Below are positions 40,634 to 51,593 of a stretch of DNA of 64,000 nucleotides, in pieces. Below the pieces are notes generated by a model that was given only the letters and a program-made list of their open reading frames with translations, had not been told where the DNA came from and did no database searches. Position 1 is the first letter of the stretch; each line of letters begins with the position of its first letter. Both the position numbers and the translations under genes were made by a program. The stretch spans positions 18,262 through 82,261 of the forward strand of contig JAIELH010000026.1 of assembly GCA_019753125.1 (NCBI GenBank), read 5' to 3'. The stretch is from Gallionellaceae bacterium. Lineage in GTDB: Bacteria; Pseudomonadota; Gammaproteobacteria; Burkholderiales; Gallionellaceae.

Positions 40634-43600
40634 GATGTTTCTCCTGATGCTCGGCCTGCTTGCGCGCATGCCCCGGGAAAATGCGCCGCACTGTCATGAA
40701 GAACACCGGCACCAGGAAGATCGCAAGCACGGTGGCGGCAACCATGCCGCCGATGACGCCGGTGCCGATCGCGTGGCGGCTCTCCGCCCCGGCACCGGTG
40801 GAGATCGCCAGCGGGAATACGCCGGCAATGAAGGCGATCGAGGTCATCAGGATCGGGCGCAGGCGCAGGCGGCATGCCTCCAGCACTGCGGCGAGGCGCT
40901 CCTGCCCTTCGTCTTCGAGGCGGCGCGCGAACTCGACGATCAGGATCGCGTTCTTGGCGGCGAGCCCGATGATCGCGATCAGCCCGACCTTGAAATAGAC
41001 ATCGTTGGGCAGGCCGCGCAGTTCCACGGCGACCAGCGCGCCGAAAGCGCCGAGCGGCACGGCCAGCATCACCGCGAGCGGGATCGACCAGCTTTCATAC
41101 AATGCGGCGAGCACCAGAAACACCACCAGCAGCGACACGCCAAACAGCAGCGGCGCCTGCTGGCCGGAGAGTTTTTCCTCGGATGAAATGCCCGACCATT
41201 CGAAGCCGATGCCCTGCGGCAGTTTTTGCGCGATCGCTTCCATCGCGGCGAGCGCCTCGCCGCTGGATACGCCCGGAGCGGTCGCGCCGGAAATCTTCAT
41301 CGCCGCCAAGCCATTGTAGCGGTCGAGCTTGGCCGAGCCCGCCACCCATTTGATGCGGACGAATTCGGACAGACGCACCATACGCCCGGCGTTGTTGCGC
41401 ACCGCTGCGCGCATCAGGTCGGCTTCACTCTTGCGCGTATTTTCCCCGGCTTGCATCTGCACGCGCAGCACCCGCCCCTGGCGCACGAAGTCGTTGATGT
41501 AAGCCACGCCAAACAGGGATTGCAGCGTATCGTTGAGGTCGGTGGCATTGACGCCCAGCGTCTCCGCCTTGTCGCGGTCGATGTCGAGAAAAAGCTGCGG
41601 CGCCGGTTCCTGGCCTTCGGGGCGCACGGCGGTCAGGCGCTTGTCGGCCATCGCCATGCCCAGCACCTGATTGCGCGCATCCTGGAGTTTTTCGCGCCCG
41701 ACCCCGCCGCGATCCTGCAAACGGAAATCGAAACCGCCTGCCGAGGCGAGCTCGGGTATCGGCGGCGGGTTGATCGCGAACAGCATCGCCTGTTTCATCC
41801 GGAAGAAATTCATGTTCGCGCGTTTGATCAATGCCTGCGCCGAGTTTTCCTCGCCCGGTCTGGCGTCCCAATCCTTGAGTTTGACGAACGCGAGCGCCAT
41901 GTTCTGCCCGCGGCCGAAGAACGAAAAGCCCAGCACGCCGACCACCTTGTCCACCTGCGGCTGTTTCAGGAAAAACTGCTCGACGGATTCCAGCACCGCC
42001 TGCGATCTTTCTCTTGCGGCAGCGGGCGGCAACTGGATCGCGGTGACGATGTAACCTTGATCTTCCTCCGGCAGAAAGCTGCCCGGCAGTTTCATGTATG
42101 CCCATGCTGCGACCGCGACGATCACCGCATAAATTGCCAGCGAACGCAGCAATCTGCGCACGGTGTAATTCACGCCACCGACATAGCGTGATGTCACACG
42201 ATCGAAGAACCGGTTGAACCAGCCGTGGAAGCCGCGTTCCAGGCTTTCGGCATCGTGCCTGAGCAGGCTCGCGCACAGGGCGGGCGTCAGCGACAGCGCG
42301 AGAAAGGCGGAGAACGCCATCGTTACCACCAGCGTGACGGCAAACTGGCGGTAGATCGCGCCGGTGGAACCGCCGAAGAACGCCATCGGCACAAATACCG
42401 CCGAGAGCACCAGCGAGATCGCGACAATTGCGCCGGTGATTTCGCCCATCGCGACGCGGGTCGCCTCACGCGGCGGCAGGTGCTTGCTGCGCATGTTGCG
42501 CTCGACATTTTCCACGACGACGATCGCGTCATCGACCACGGTTCCGATCGCCAGCACCATCGCAAACAACGTCAGCACGTTGATCGAAAAGCCGAAGGCA
42601 TACAACCCCAGCAGCCCGCCCATCAGCGACACCGGCACGACAATTGCCGGGATCAGCGTAGTGCGCCAGTTACCGAGAAAAATGAACATCACCAGCACCA
42701 CCAGCGCCGCCGCTTCCAGCAAGGTAATCACCACTTCGCGGATCGACAGCTCGATGAAGCGTGTGGTGTCGTAGGGTACGACCCAGTCCACGCCCTGCGG
42801 GAAATAACGCGACAGCTCCTGCATCTTGGCGCGCACGCCGCGCGCGGTTTCGAGCGCATTTGCGCCCGGCGTGATGCGCACCGCCATGCCGGCGATGGGT
42901 TGGCCGTTCAGGCGCGCGGAGCGGCTGTAGTCCTGCGCACCCAACTCGATGCGCGCGATGTCCCTGAGCCGTACGGTCGAGCCGTCCGGGTTGGCGCGCA
43001 CGACGATGTCGCCGAACTCCTCCGGGGTGGCGAGCCGCCCGCGGCTGGTGATGACGGCGTTGACCTCTTGCCCAGGCGTGGCAGGCAATTGCCCTATCTC
43101 GCCCAGCGGCAGCAATGTATTTTGCGCGCGTACTGCGCGGCTGACATCGGCGGGTGAAAGTGCGTAAGACTCCAGCTTTTCCGGTTTGAGCCAGATGCGC
43201 ATCGAATATTCGGTGCCGAACAGCAGCACTTCACCGACACCCTGCACGCGCAGCAGCGGCTCCAGCACGCTGGCGGTGGCGTAGCTGCCGAGATCGACCA
43301 CGTTCAGGCGTCCGTCCGACGAAGCCAGCGCCACCACCATGATGAAGTTGCGCCCGGCGCGGGTCACCGTTACGCCCAGCCGCCGCACGTCGTCCGGCAG
43401 GCGCGCTTCCACGCGCTTGATGCGATTCTGCGCCTCGACCGAGGCGAACTGGATGTCGGTGCCGGGCTTGAAGGTGAGCGTCACCTGGCCGGAGCCGACC
43501 TGCGAGCTGGAATCCATGTAGAGCAGGTTGTCGATGCCGTTCATTTCCTGCTCGATCAGCTGCACCGCGCTTTGCTCGACTACCTGCGCCGATGCGCCCG

Positions 43601-43751
43601 GATAGGTGACGGAAATATCCAGTGCGGGCGGCGCCACCGATGGATATTGCGATACCGGCAATCCGCGCAGCGCCAGTACTCCGGCAAACATGATCAGGAT
43701 CGCGATGACCCAGGCGAAAATCGGGCGGTCGATGAAGAATTTGGCGAACAT
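40626..43751 (-). CDS. HAE1-type RND efflux permease (AcrB/MexB-like)
   Basis: FFIDRPIFAWVIAILIMFAGVLALRGLPVSQYPSVAPP; full length 1041 aa. Confidence 0.97.
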   Translation of the reverse strand: MFAKFFIDRPIFAWVIAILIMFAGVLALRGLPVSQYPSVAPPALDISVTYPGASAQVVEQSAVQLIEQEMNGIDNLLYMDSSSQVGSGQVTLTFKPGTDIQFASVEAQNRIKRVEARLPDDVRRLGVTVTRAGRNFIMVVALASSDGRLNVVDLGSYATASVLEPLLRVQGVGEVLLFGTEYSMRIWLKPEKLESYALSPADVSRAVRAQNTLLPLGEIGQLPATPGQEVNAVITSRGRLATPEEFGDIVVRANPDGSTVRLRDIARIELGAQDYSRSARLNGQPIAGMAVRITPGANALETARGVRAKMQELSRYFPQGVDWVVPYDTTRFIELSIREVVITLLEAAALVVLVMFIFLGNWRTTLIPAIVVPVSLMGGLLGLYAFGFSINVLTLFAMVLAIGTVVDDAIVVVENVERNMRSKHLPPREATRVAMGEITGAIVAISLVLSAVFVPMAFFGGSTGAIYRQFAVTLVVTMAFSAFLALSLTPALCASLLRHDAESLERGFHGWFNRFFDRVTSRYVGGVNYTVRRLLRSLAIYAVIVAVAAWAYMKLPGSFLPEEDQGYIVTAIQLPPAAARERSQAVLESVEQFFLKQPQVDKVVGVLGFSFFGRGQNMALAFVKLKDWDARPGEENSAQALIKRANMNFFRMKQAMLFAINPPPIPELASAGGFDFRLQDRGGVGREKLQDARNQVLGMAMADKRLTAVRPEGQEPAPQLFLDIDRDKAETLGVNATDLNDTLQSLFGVAYINDFVRQGRVLRVQMQAGENTRKSEADLMRAAVRNNAGRMVRLSEFVRIKWVAGSAKLDRYNGLAAMKISGATAPGVSSGEALAAMEAIAQKLPQGIGFEWSGISSEEKLSGQQAPLLFGVSLLVVFLVLAALYESWSIPLAVMLAVPLGAFGALVAVELRGLPNDVYFKVGLIAIIGLAAKNAILIVEFARRLEDEGQERLAAVLEACRLRLRPILMTSIAFIAGVFPLAISTGAGAESRHAIGTGVIGGMVAATVLAIFLVPVFFMTVRRIFPGHARKQAEHQEKHHE

Positions 43752-43763
43752 GAATGATCCTTA

Positions 43764-44924
43764 TTATTTGCCGCTCGCCACAGGCAGAGTTTTTCTGTCC
43801 TCTGTCTTCTGTCCTCTGTCCTCTGATACCGGCTTCACCGATGCTCCCGGGCGCGCTTTCTGCAGGCCATTGACGATGACCTGCTCACCGCCTTTCAGCC
43901 CGCTGCTGACGATGAAGTCTGTGCCCGCCATGCCGCCGGTCTTGATCGGCAGCGGTGCAGCCTTGCCGTCGGGCGCCACTATCATCACGAACTGCCCTTG
44001 CGGCCCGGCCTGCACCGCGCGCTGCGGCACGCGGATCGCATTGTCCGCGAGCGCCTCGGGAAAGCGGACGCGCACGAACATGCCGGGCAACAATTCACGC
44101 TGTGGATTGGGGAATTCGGCACGCAGGCTGACCGCACCAGTGGAAGGGTCGGCGGCCATGTCGGTAAAAAATATCCTGCCCGGCTGCGGGTAGATGCTGC
44201 CATCTTCCAGCAATAATTCCAGTTTGGCAGATTCGGCGCGCCTGAGCTTGCCGCTCTTGATCGCCTGACGCAGGCGCAGCACATCCGCACCGGGCTGGGT
44301 GAAGTTGACGTAGATCGGATCGAGCTGTTCGATCGTCGCCAGCAGCGTGGCCTCGCCCTTGCCGACCAGCGCGCCCTCGGTCACCAGCGCGCGGCCGATG
44401 CGCCCCGAGATCGCCGCCGGCACACCGGCGTATTCCATATCCTGTTCGGCACGGGTCAGCGCGGCCTCGGCCTGCATCGCCTTGGTCATCGCCAAATCGA
44501 ACTCCTGCTGGCTGACCGCCTTGATTTCGAGCAACGGTTTGTAGCGTTCGACGATCTGGCGCGCCGATGCAAAGTCGGCTTTGGCAGCCAAGGCAGCGGC
44601 CTTATAGGTGCGCGCATTGATCTGGAACAGCGATGTGCCCGCTTTCACTTCGCTGCCTTCCTGAAACAGCCGCTTTTCCACCACGCCTTCGACCCGTGCA
44701 CGCACTTGGGCGGTGCGATAGGCCTGCAAGCGTCCGGGCAGTTCCTGCGTGAGTGTCGCGCTGCCCGCCGTTACCGTGATCACCTCCACCTCGGGCGGCG
44801 GCATTGCCGCACCCGGCCCTCCCGGGCCAGCCGGAGCGGCAGGCTTGTCGTGAGCGCCGCCACAGGCGGTCAGCAAGGTGGCGAAAGTAAACGTGAGGGC
44901 ATACAGCCTGGCGATGTGTATCAT
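43764..44924 (-). CDS. RND efflux periplasmic adaptor (MFP)
   Basis: ELPGRLQAYRTAQVRARVEGVVEKRLFQEGSEVKAG; last residues SEDRGQKTEDRKT lie in a 7-bp repeat. Confidence 0.95.
   Translation of the reverse strand: MIHIARLYALTFTFATLLTACGGAHDKPAAPAGPGGPGAAMPPPEVEVITVTAGSATLTQELPGRLQAYRTAQVRARVEGVVEKRLFQEGSEVKAGTSLFQINARTYKAAALAAKADFASARQIVERYKPLLEIKAVSQQEFDLAMTKAMQAEAALTRAEQDMEYAGVPAAISGRIGRALVTEGALVGKGEATLLATIEQLDPIYVNFTQPGADVLRLRQAIKSGKLRRAESAKLELLLEDGSIYPQPGRIFFTDMAADPSTGAVSLRAEFPNPQRELLPGMFVRVRFPEALADNAIRVPQRAVQAGPQGQFVMIVAPDGKAAPLPIKTGGMAGTDFIVSSGLKGGEQVIVNGLQKARPGASVKPVSEDRGQKTEDRKTLPVASGK
43795..43827. repeat. 7-bp-period repeat at the 3' end of the MFP gene
   Basis: CTGTCCT CTGTCTT CTGTCCT CTGTCCT CTGA. 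Confidence 0.88.
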
Positions 44925-44999
44925 TTTTGTTTCCGTAAAATCAATCGCAGGGGCATCATGCCCCTGCTTCCGTGAACCTGCATCAGGTTAAGTGAATTA

Positions 45000-45554
45000 T
45001 TACGCGATGAAGCGTGCTGCAATCTCCGCCACACGCTGGCCGAACAGCCGCGCAGTCTCCACGTCGCCGGGCAGCACCTCGTCCGGGCTGGCATCGGACG
45101 GCGTCTGCATCATCGCGCCGCAGAACGAACCCACATAGTTCACGTCGTTGCGCTGCGCTGCCTTGCTGTTGGACGGCATCATGCCGGTGCCGACCCACAC
45201 CATGCCGTGCTGCATCGCCAGCGTGAACTGATAGTGCAAGGTGGAGAGTTTGTCGCCGTTCATCGTCGCGGAATTGGTGAAACCGGCAGCGATTTTGTTC
45301 TTCCATTTCTGCGTGAACCACGGCTTGGATGAGGCGTCGGCAAATTTCTTGAATTGCCAGCTCACGCAACCCATGTAGGTAGGTGAGCCGAAAATGATTG
45401 CATCGGCCGCTTCCAGCGCAGTCCAGTCCGTATCGGTGATGTTACCCTCGGCATCAATCGCAATCAGCGCACCGCCCGCACCCTGTGCCACAGCTTCGGC
45501 CTGCTTTTTGGTATGCCCGTAACCACTGTGATAAACAACGACGATCTTGGCCAT
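45000..45554 (-). CDS. WrbA/flavodoxin-like NAD(P)H-dependent oxidoreductase
   Basis: MAKIVVVYHSGYGHTKKQAEAVAQGAGG; ADAIIFGSPTYMGCVSWQFKKFAD. Confidence 0.92.
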   Translation of the reverse strand: MAKIVVVYHSGYGHTKKQAEAVAQGAGGALIAIDAEGNITDTDWTALEAADAIIFGSPTYMGCVSWQFKKFADASSKPWFTQKWKNKIAAGFTNSATMNGDKLSTLHYQFTLAMQHGMVWVGTGMMPSNSKAAQRNDVNYVGSFCGAMMQTPSDASPDEVLPGDVETARLFGQRVAEIAARFIA

Positions 45555-45720
45555 GATGCTCTCCCTAAGAATTGGTAAATGGATGAACCAGAATTGCGCA
45601 ACGAGCGTATCAAACACCTGTTTGAATGTAAAGCGGCTTCCTAGCTGGACTCAATTGTATTGATTAAGGAGTAATTTGCATTGCTGCAATATTGGGCGCT
45701 GCCGTTGCGTAAATATTCAG

Positions 45721-45957
45721 TTACGGGGGGTCGTCCTGGTTTTTTTGGGTGGCGTCCGCAGGGATTGCCGCGTCGGCTGGCTTGTCGCCGGTTTGTGCAT
45801 CGCCATGTCCGTTCTTGGCGGGGCGATTTTTGGTTGCATCCGCCCAGATGAAACGGCCAAAAAGCACGCATCCTTTCATGCCGGGATTGCACGGCATATT
45901 GTTGACGCGTGCGCATTTTCCATCAATCTCGTGCGGGCATCCCCAGGAGGAGCTCAT
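45721..45957 (-). CDS. Small Cys-rich conserved hypothetical protein
   Basis: CPHEIDGKCARVNNMPCNPGMKGCVLFGRF cysteine pattern followed by a low-complexity tail. Confidence 0.6.
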   Translation of the reverse strand: MSSSWGCPHEIDGKCARVNNMPCNPGMKGCVLFGRFIWADATKNRPAKNGHGDAQTGDKPADAAIPADATQKNQDDPP

Positions 45958-46002
45958 GAAATTTCCATTTTGGCATGGCGGCGCAAGCGCAATGTGCCGG
46001 CC

Positions 46003-46203
46003 TTATAAAAAAACCCGCCACCCCACCAGAACATAGCGTTCCAGTATGAACAGCAGCCCGAAGATCAGAAACAGGAACACCGTAAAACGTAGTGTCTGCC
46101 AGACAAATTTGAGATAGCGGCGATTGCGCGTGAAGATGTACATTCCGCCGCTCAACACCAGCAGCAATGCAACCAGCACGATGAACAAACGCAGGATCAG
46201 CAT
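46003..46203 (-). CDS. Small membrane protein (66 aa)
   Basis: Two hydrophobic segments with an FTRNRRYLKFVWQTLRFTVF linker. Confidence 0.6.
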   Translation of the reverse strand: MLILRLFIVLVALLLVLSGGMYIFTRNRRYLKFVWQTLRFTVFLFLIFGLLFILERYVLVGWRVFL

Positions 46204-46317
46204 AAGAGGTTTTTAACCGAGATAATTCACAAATTCAAGACACCCGCTGCAGGAGCGGCTCCTGAAACAGACGGAAGCCTGACGGGCAATTTCTAGCCCG
46301 CCATTTTCATGTATGGA

Positions 46318-47229
46318 TCAAACAGGCTGCAATTGCAGGCGCAGGAATGCGGGCGCTTCTTCCACGCTGTCGAAGGTGGCGAACTCCCATGCCTGCTCAT
46401 CCGCGAGCAGCGCGCGCAGCAGCGCATTATTCAGCGCATGGCCGGATTTGTAGCCGGAAAATGCCCCGATCAGCGGATGTCCGAGAAGATACAGGTCGCC
46501 GATCGCATCGAGCACCTTGTGCTTGACGAATTCATCTTCAAAACGCAACCCGTCCGGATTCAGCACGCGGTATTCATCCATCACGATGGCGTTATCCAGG
46601 CTGCCACCCAGCGCCAGGCCCTGAGCGCGCATGTTCTCGACATCGTGCATAAAACCGAAAGTGCGTGCCCGGCTGATGTCGCGCACATAAGATTCCTCGC
46701 CCAGATCAACCGTGACATGCTGTCTGGTATTGGTGAATACCGGGTGGGCAAAATTGATCGTGAAGGTTAATTTGTAACCGTGATGCGGATCAAAGCGCAC
46801 CCATTTGTCGCCTTGTTTCACCTCCACGGCTTTCTTGATGCGGATAAATTTTTTCGCGGCAGACTGCTCGACGATGCCTGCCGATTGCAGCAGGAACACG
46901 AACGTGCCGGCGCTGCCATCCATGATCGGCACTTCAGCACTGTTCAGATCAACATATACATTATCGACACCGAGCCCGGCCAGTGCAGACATCAGGTGCT
47001 CGACGGTGGCGACGCGCACGCCGTTCTGCTCCATGCAGGTGGAAAGGCGCGTGTCATGCACCAGTTCAGCGCACGCATGAATTTCAACGGCCGGCTTCAA
47101 GTCCACACGGCGAAAAACAATGCCGGTATTGGCCGGCGCCGGACGCAAGCCGAGCGCAACCTTTTCACCGCTGTGCAAGCCGACCCCTGTCACATTGACG
47201 GGACTCTTCAGGGTGCGCTGTTTAACCAT
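46318..47229 (-). CDS. lpxC: UDP-3-O-acyl-N-acetylglucosamine deacetylase
   Basis: [58 protein letters not shown]. Confidence 0.97.
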   Translation of the reverse strand: MVKQRTLKSPVNVTGVGLHSGEKVALGLRPAPANTGIVFRRVDLKPAVEIHACAELVHDTRLSTCMEQNGVRVATVEHLMSALAGLGVDNVYVDLNSAEVPIMDGSAGTFVFLLQSAGIVEQSAAKKFIRIKKAVEVKQGDKWVRFDPHHGYKLTFTINFAHPVFTNTRQHVTVDLGEESYVRDISRARTFGFMHDVENMRAQGLALGGSLDNAIVMDEYRVLNPDGLRFEDEFVKHKVLDAIGDLYLLGHPLIGAFSGYKSGHALNNALLRALLADEQAWEFATFDSVEEAPAFLRLQLQPV

Positions 47230-47286
47230 CGGTGTCTTGAGCACGGAAATCATTTTGTAATTTTATCACAGCCCCTTTTGCCCTTA

Positions 47287-47315
47287 GATCCTGAATCCTA
47301 AATCCTGAATCCTGT
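47287..47315. repeat. 7-bp-period repeat between lpxC and ftsZ
   Basis: GATCCTGA ATCCTAA ATCCTGA ATCCTGT. Confidence 0.88.
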
Positions 47316-47318
47316 CTT

Positions 47319-48491
47319 TCAATCCGCCTGTTTGCGCAGGAATGACGGGATATCCAGCATCTCCATCCCGGATTTTTCCATCGCATCGATGGTTTCGCGG
47401 CGGCCACGGCGCATCACGGCAGGCGTATCCAGCTCGTTGTAGTCCACGTTGCTGTTGGCGATCGGCATGTCGTGCGTGCCGGTCCTCTGGTAATCCTGGT
47501 TCTGATAGACAACTTCCGGCTTGGATTGCCTGCCTGCCCGGGGCGCGCCCAGACCGGTCGCCACGACGGTGACGCGCAACTCGTCGCCCATCGCTTCGTC
47601 AAACACCGAGCCGACGATCACGGTCGCTTCTTCTGCGGCGAATTGCACGCACTGCATCACATCGTCGATTTCCTTCAGTTTTAACTGGTTCGATGAAGTG
47701 ATATTGACCAACACGCCGCGCGCGCCGGACATATCGACATCTTCGAGCAACGGGCTGGAAATCGCGCGCTCTGCGGCGACGCGTGCGCGATCCGGACCGG
47801 ATGCGATCGCCGAACCCATCATCGCCATGCCGTTTTCCGACATCACGGTATGCACGTCGGCAAAGTCCACGTTGATCAGGCCGGGCACATTGATCACTTC
47901 GGCAATGCCTGCCACCGCACCCTGCAACACGCCATTGGCGGCCTTGAACGCTTCCGGCACCGTAACATCTTCGCCCAGCACTTCCATCAGCTTCGAGTTC
48001 GGCACGATGATCAGCGAATCGACATGCTCGTGCAGCGCATCGATGCCGGCCTTGGCATAACGCATGCGGTTGCCTTCATAAAGGAACGGTTTGGTGACGA
48101 CCGCGACGGTGAGAATATTCAGCTCGCGCGCAATCTGCGCGACGATCGGCGCGGCGCCGGTGCCGGTGCCACCGCCCATGCCGGCAGTGATGAACACCAT
48201 GTTTGCACCGCTGATCATTTCCTTGATGCGCTCGCGGTCTTCCTCGGCGGCAGCCTGCCCGACCGAAGGTTTGGCGCCTGCGCCGAGACCCTTGGTGATG
48301 TTTGCACCGATCTGCAACTGCGTGCCCGCCTTGCTGCGCTTGAGCGCCTGCGCGTCGGTGTTGATGACGATGAACTCGACACCCTGCACGCCCTGTTCGA
48401 TCATGTGATCCACGGCATTACCGCCGCAACCGCCAACCCCGATAACCTTGATCACCGCATCCTGAGTTTGCGCTTCCATTAGTTCAAACAT
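47319..48491 (-). CDS. ftsZ: Cell division protein FtsZ
   Basis: VIGVGGCGGNAVDHMIEQGVQGVEFIVINTDAQAL; GGGTGTGAAP; C-terminal DIPSFLRKQAD. Confidence 0.98.
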   Translation of the reverse strand: MFELMEAQTQDAVIKVIGVGGCGGNAVDHMIEQGVQGVEFIVINTDAQALKRSKAGTQLQIGANITKGLGAGAKPSVGQAAAEEDRERIKEMISGANMVFITAGMGGGTGTGAAPIVAQIARELNILTVAVVTKPFLYEGNRMRYAKAGIDALHEHVDSLIIVPNSKLMEVLGEDVTVPEAFKAANGVLQGAVAGIAEVINVPGLINVDFADVHTVMSENGMAMMGSAIASGPDRARVAAERAISSPLLEDVDMSGARGVLVNITSSNQLKLKEIDDVMQCVQFAAEEATVIVGSVFDEAMGDELRVTVVATGLGAPRAGRQSKPEVVYQNQDYQRTGTHDMPIANSNVDYNELDTPAVMRRGRRETIDAMEKSGMEMLDIPSFLRKQAD

Positions 48492-48523
48492 CATTATTTC
48501 TCCTTTTCATAATTGCAAAATCA

Positions 48524-48562
48524 ACCCTGAATACTGAACCCTGACCCCAACCCTCAAACCCG
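48524..48562. repeat. 7-bp-period repeat between ftsZ and ftsA
   Basis: CCCTGAA TACTGAA CCCTGAC CCCAACC CTCAAAC. Confidence 0.75.
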
Positions 48563-49798
48563 CTAAAAATTCCCCTGAAACCACGCCTTCAATCTTGCCA
48601 GCACATCGCTGAACGAGCCGGACTGCATCCGCGTCTCCTCGTTGCGCTTGAAATGCTCCAGGCCGTACAGTAGCAAGCCTACGCCCGTCGCCATGCGCGG
48701 CGTTTTAACCATATCGGAGAGCCCGCCGACATACTTCGGTATGCCCAGGCGCACCGGCAGGTGAAAAATCTCCTCGCCCAATTCGACCATGCCCTGCATC
48801 GCGCTGCTGCCGCCGGTAATGACGATGCCGGACGACAGCACGTCTTCGAACCCGCAGCGGCGCAACTCCTGCTGCACCAGCGAATACAGTTCTTCGACGC
48901 GCGGCTCGATCACCTCAGACAGCGTCTGGCGCGACAACATGCGCGGCCCGCGCTCGCCGACACCCGGCACCTCGATCGTGGCGTCGTCGGCCAATTGGCG
49001 CAGCGCGCAGCCGTGCTTGATTTTGAGATCTTCGGCATCCTGCGTCGGGGTACGCAGCGCCATCGCGATATCGTTGGTGATCTGGTCGCCGGCAATCGGG
49101 ATCACGGCGGTGTGGCGGATCGCGCCGCCGGTAAACACCGCAATATCGGTGGTGCCGCCACCGATATCGACGAGGCACACACCCAGCTCTTTTTCATCCT
49201 CGGCAAGCACCGCCTTGCTGGAGGCCAGCGGCTGCAGGATCAATTCGTGAACCTCCAGCCCGCAGCGATGCGTGCATTTCATGATGTTCTGCACCGCCGC
49301 TATCGCGCCGCTGACGATATGCACCTCAACATCGAGGCGCATTCCGCTCATGCCCAGCGGCTTCTTGATGCCGCTCTGCCCGTCGATACTGAATTCCTGC
49401 TCGAGCACATGCAGTTTCTGCTGGTCGCCGGGCAGGCTGATTGAACTTGCCGTTTCCAGAACGCGATCGATGTCGGCCTGCTTTACTTCCTGCTCCTTGA
49501 TTTTCACCATCCCCTTCGAATTGATGCTGCGGATATGGCTGCCGGCAATACCGGCAAACACCTCGCGGATCGTGCAGTCAGCCATCAATTCGGCCTCTTC
49601 CAGCGCGCGCTTGATCGCATCCACCGCCGCCTCGATATTGACCACCATGCCTTTTTTCATACCGTCGGACTTATGCATGCCCATGCCGATCACCTCCAGC
49701 ATGCCATCTGGCTTGACCTCACCGACAATGGCGACAATCTTGGATGTGCCGATATCCAGACCGACCACCAGATTCTTGTTTTCCTTGTTTCTACTCAT
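48563..49798 (-). CDS. ftsA: Cell division protein FtsA
   Basis: LVVGLDIGTSKIVAIVGEV; VDIGGGTTDIAVFTGG. Confidence 0.98.
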   Translation of the reverse strand: MSRNKENKNLVVGLDIGTSKIVAIVGEVKPDGMLEVIGMGMHKSDGMKKGMVVNIEAAVDAIKRALEEAELMADCTIREVFAGIAGSHIRSINSKGMVKIKEQEVKQADIDRVLETASSISLPGDQQKLHVLEQEFSIDGQSGIKKPLGMSGMRLDVEVHIVSGAIAAVQNIMKCTHRCGLEVHELILQPLASSKAVLAEDEKELGVCLVDIGGGTTDIAVFTGGAIRHTAVIPIAGDQITNDIAMALRTPTQDAEDLKIKHGCALRQLADDATIEVPGVGERGPRMLSRQTLSEVIEPRVEELYSLVQQELRRCGFEDVLSSGIVITGGSSAMQGMVELGEEIFHLPVRLGIPKYVGGLSDMVKTPRMATGVGLLLYGLEHFKRNEETRMQSGSFSDVLARLKAWFQGNF

Positions 49799-49814
49799 CA
49801 CTTGCGCTCCGTTT

Positions 49815-49938
49815 CAGAAGACAGAGGGCAAAGGGCTGAGGACAGAAAACCTGTCTATTTCCCGCCATCTTCCTTACTCCCTCATTCTTCAATAACTTCA
49901 ACCTTCAGACCTCAATTTCCTGTCTTCCGCCATCTGCC
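49815..49938. repeat. 7-bp-period repeats (two opposed tracts) between ftsA and ftsQ, intruding into the ftsQ 3' end
   Basis: AGAAGAC AGAGGGC AAAGGGC TGAGGAC AGAAAAC, then CATCTTC CTTACTC CCTCATT CTTCAAT .. ACCTTCA GACCTCA ATTTCCT GTCTTCC. Confidence 0.68.
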
Positions 49939-50638
49939 TGACAGCAAATCCATTGCGGTATCGCAAATCCACATATTTCACGGCATTCTTTTCATCAGCC
50001 TTCTGTACCCGGCTGGCGATATACGGGTAGGCCAGCACAAACCGTGCGAGACGCTGTTGCATATCTTCACGCCCCAATTCCAGCACCATGCCGTTGTTCA
50101 GCCGCACTTGCCAGGCATGGCGCGGCGACAAGGCAAGCTGCGCCACCCGCAAATTCAACACGGCAAGCTGACGGCTGAATTGCGCGTAATTCTGCGTAAC
50201 TTCCATCGAGTCGCCCGCTTGCCCGATAAAGCCCGGCAAAACCTGCTTGCTTCCGGCGCTAAACACCTCGCCTTGCAGGTTGACCAGGGCATTGTCATTC
50301 CAGCGCGCCAACGCCTGATGTTCTTCCAGTTGCACCGCAAGACTGCCCGGAAATTCGCGGCGTATGCTGACGTTACGCACCCAGGGCAGCTTTTCCAGCG
50401 ACTGCCTTAACCGATCGATATCCACGGTAAAAAAATTACCGGCCGCCTCGCCGCGCAGCACCTGCAAAACCTCCTCCACAGCCACCCGCTCTGGCGCCGC
50501 ATCCAGCCGCACGCCATGCAGCGGGAACAGCCACGGCAAATGCACCGTGTAATGGATTGCGCCATACAGCAGCGCCAGCACGCTGAAAGCAGTCAGCATG
50601 TTGGCGATCGCACGCAGCAATGGCGCGTTATCCCACAT
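49898..50638 (-). CDS. ftsQ: Cell division protein FtsQ
   Basis: POTRA-like region [45 protein letters not shown]. Confidence 0.94.
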   Translation of the reverse strand: MWDNAPLLRAIANMLTAFSVLALLYGAIHYTVHLPWLFPLHGVRLDAAPERVAVEEVLQVLRGEAAGNFFTVDIDRLRQSLEKLPWVRNVSIRREFPGSLAVQLEEHQALARWNDNALVNLQGEVFSAGSKQVLPGFIGQAGDSMEVTQNYAQFSRQLAVLNLRVAQLALSPRHAWQVRLNNGMVLELGREDMQQRLARFVLAYPYIASRVQKADEKNAVKYVDLRYRNGFAVRQMAEDRKLRSEG

Positions 50639-51593
50639 GCGCCAGCTCCAGCACGCGCAACACCAGTTGCTCGAAGCTGATCCCCGCCTGGCGGGCCGCC
50701 ATCGGCACCAGACTGTGATCGGTCATCCCCGGCGCGGTATTCGCCTCCAGCAGATACGGCTGCCCGTTCTCGCTCATCAGAAAATCCACACGCCCCCATC
50801 CCTGCCCGCCCAGCAGCGCAAAGGCTCGTTGTGCCAGATGCTGCATTTCGGCTTCCTGTGCCGCATTCAGGCCGCTCGGGCACAAATAGCGCGTGTCATC
50901 GCGCAAATATTTGGCCTCGTAGTCATAGAACTCATTGGCTGGTTCGATCTTGATCACCGGCAGCGCCTGCTCGCCCCCATTCGCCGCATCGCCCAGGATC
51001 GCCACGGTGTATTCGCCGCCGCCGACAAACTTTTCCGCAATCACCAGCTTGTCGTGCCTGACCGCTGCCTGATATGCAGCACGTAAACCGCCCATCTCCT
51101 TTACCTTGCTGATACCGACACTGGAGCCTTCGTTGGCGGGTTTGACGAACAGCGGCAAACCCAACCGCCGCGCAACACCCGCCCAATCGCTTTGCTCGTC
51201 AAGCAGCACGTAATCCGGCACCGGCAGGCTCGCCGCCTGCCATACCAGCTTGGTGCGCCACTTGTCCATCCCCAATGCGGAAGCCAGCACACCGCTGCCG
51301 GTGTAGGGAATACCCAGCAACTCCAGCGCGCCCTGTACCGTGCCGTCTTCGCCAAACCTCCCGTGCAGCGCGATGAACGCGCGCTCGAAGCCTTCGTCGT
51401 GCAGCGACTGCAAATTCTGCACTGCGGGGTCGAACCCATGCGCATTCACGCCACTACGTTTCAGCGCCGCCAGCACCGCCGCACCGCTCTTCAGCGATAC
51501 CTCGCGCTCGGCAGATTTGCCCCCATATAACACTGCCACTTTTCCGAAACGTGAGGTGGGAAGAGAAAGGGGAGAAAGGTTGCTCTTATCCAT
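50628..51593 (-). CDS. ddlB: D-alanine--D-alanine ligase
   Basis: [44 protein letters not shown]. Confidence 0.97.
   Translation of the reverse strand: MDKSNLSPLSLPTSRFGKVAVLYGGKSAEREVSLKSGAAVLAALKRSGVNAHGFDPAVQNLQSLHDEGFERAFIALHGRFGEDGTVQGALELLGIPYTGSGVLASALGMDKWRTKLVWQAASLPVPDYVLLDEQSDWAGVARRLGLPLFVKPANEGSSVGISKVKEMGGLRAAYQAAVRHDKLVIAEKFVGGGEYTVAILGDAANGGEQALPVIKIEPANEFYDYEAKYLRDDTRYLCPSGLNAAQEAEMQHLAQRAFALLGGQGWGRVDFLMSENGQPYLLEANTAPGMTDHSLVPMAARQAGISFEQLVLRVLELAHVG

Noticed and set aside
51545-51590. CTTTCTC-rich start of ddlB as another heptad locus
   Set aside because: Periodicity is irregular (nearer 9) and short; not convincing.
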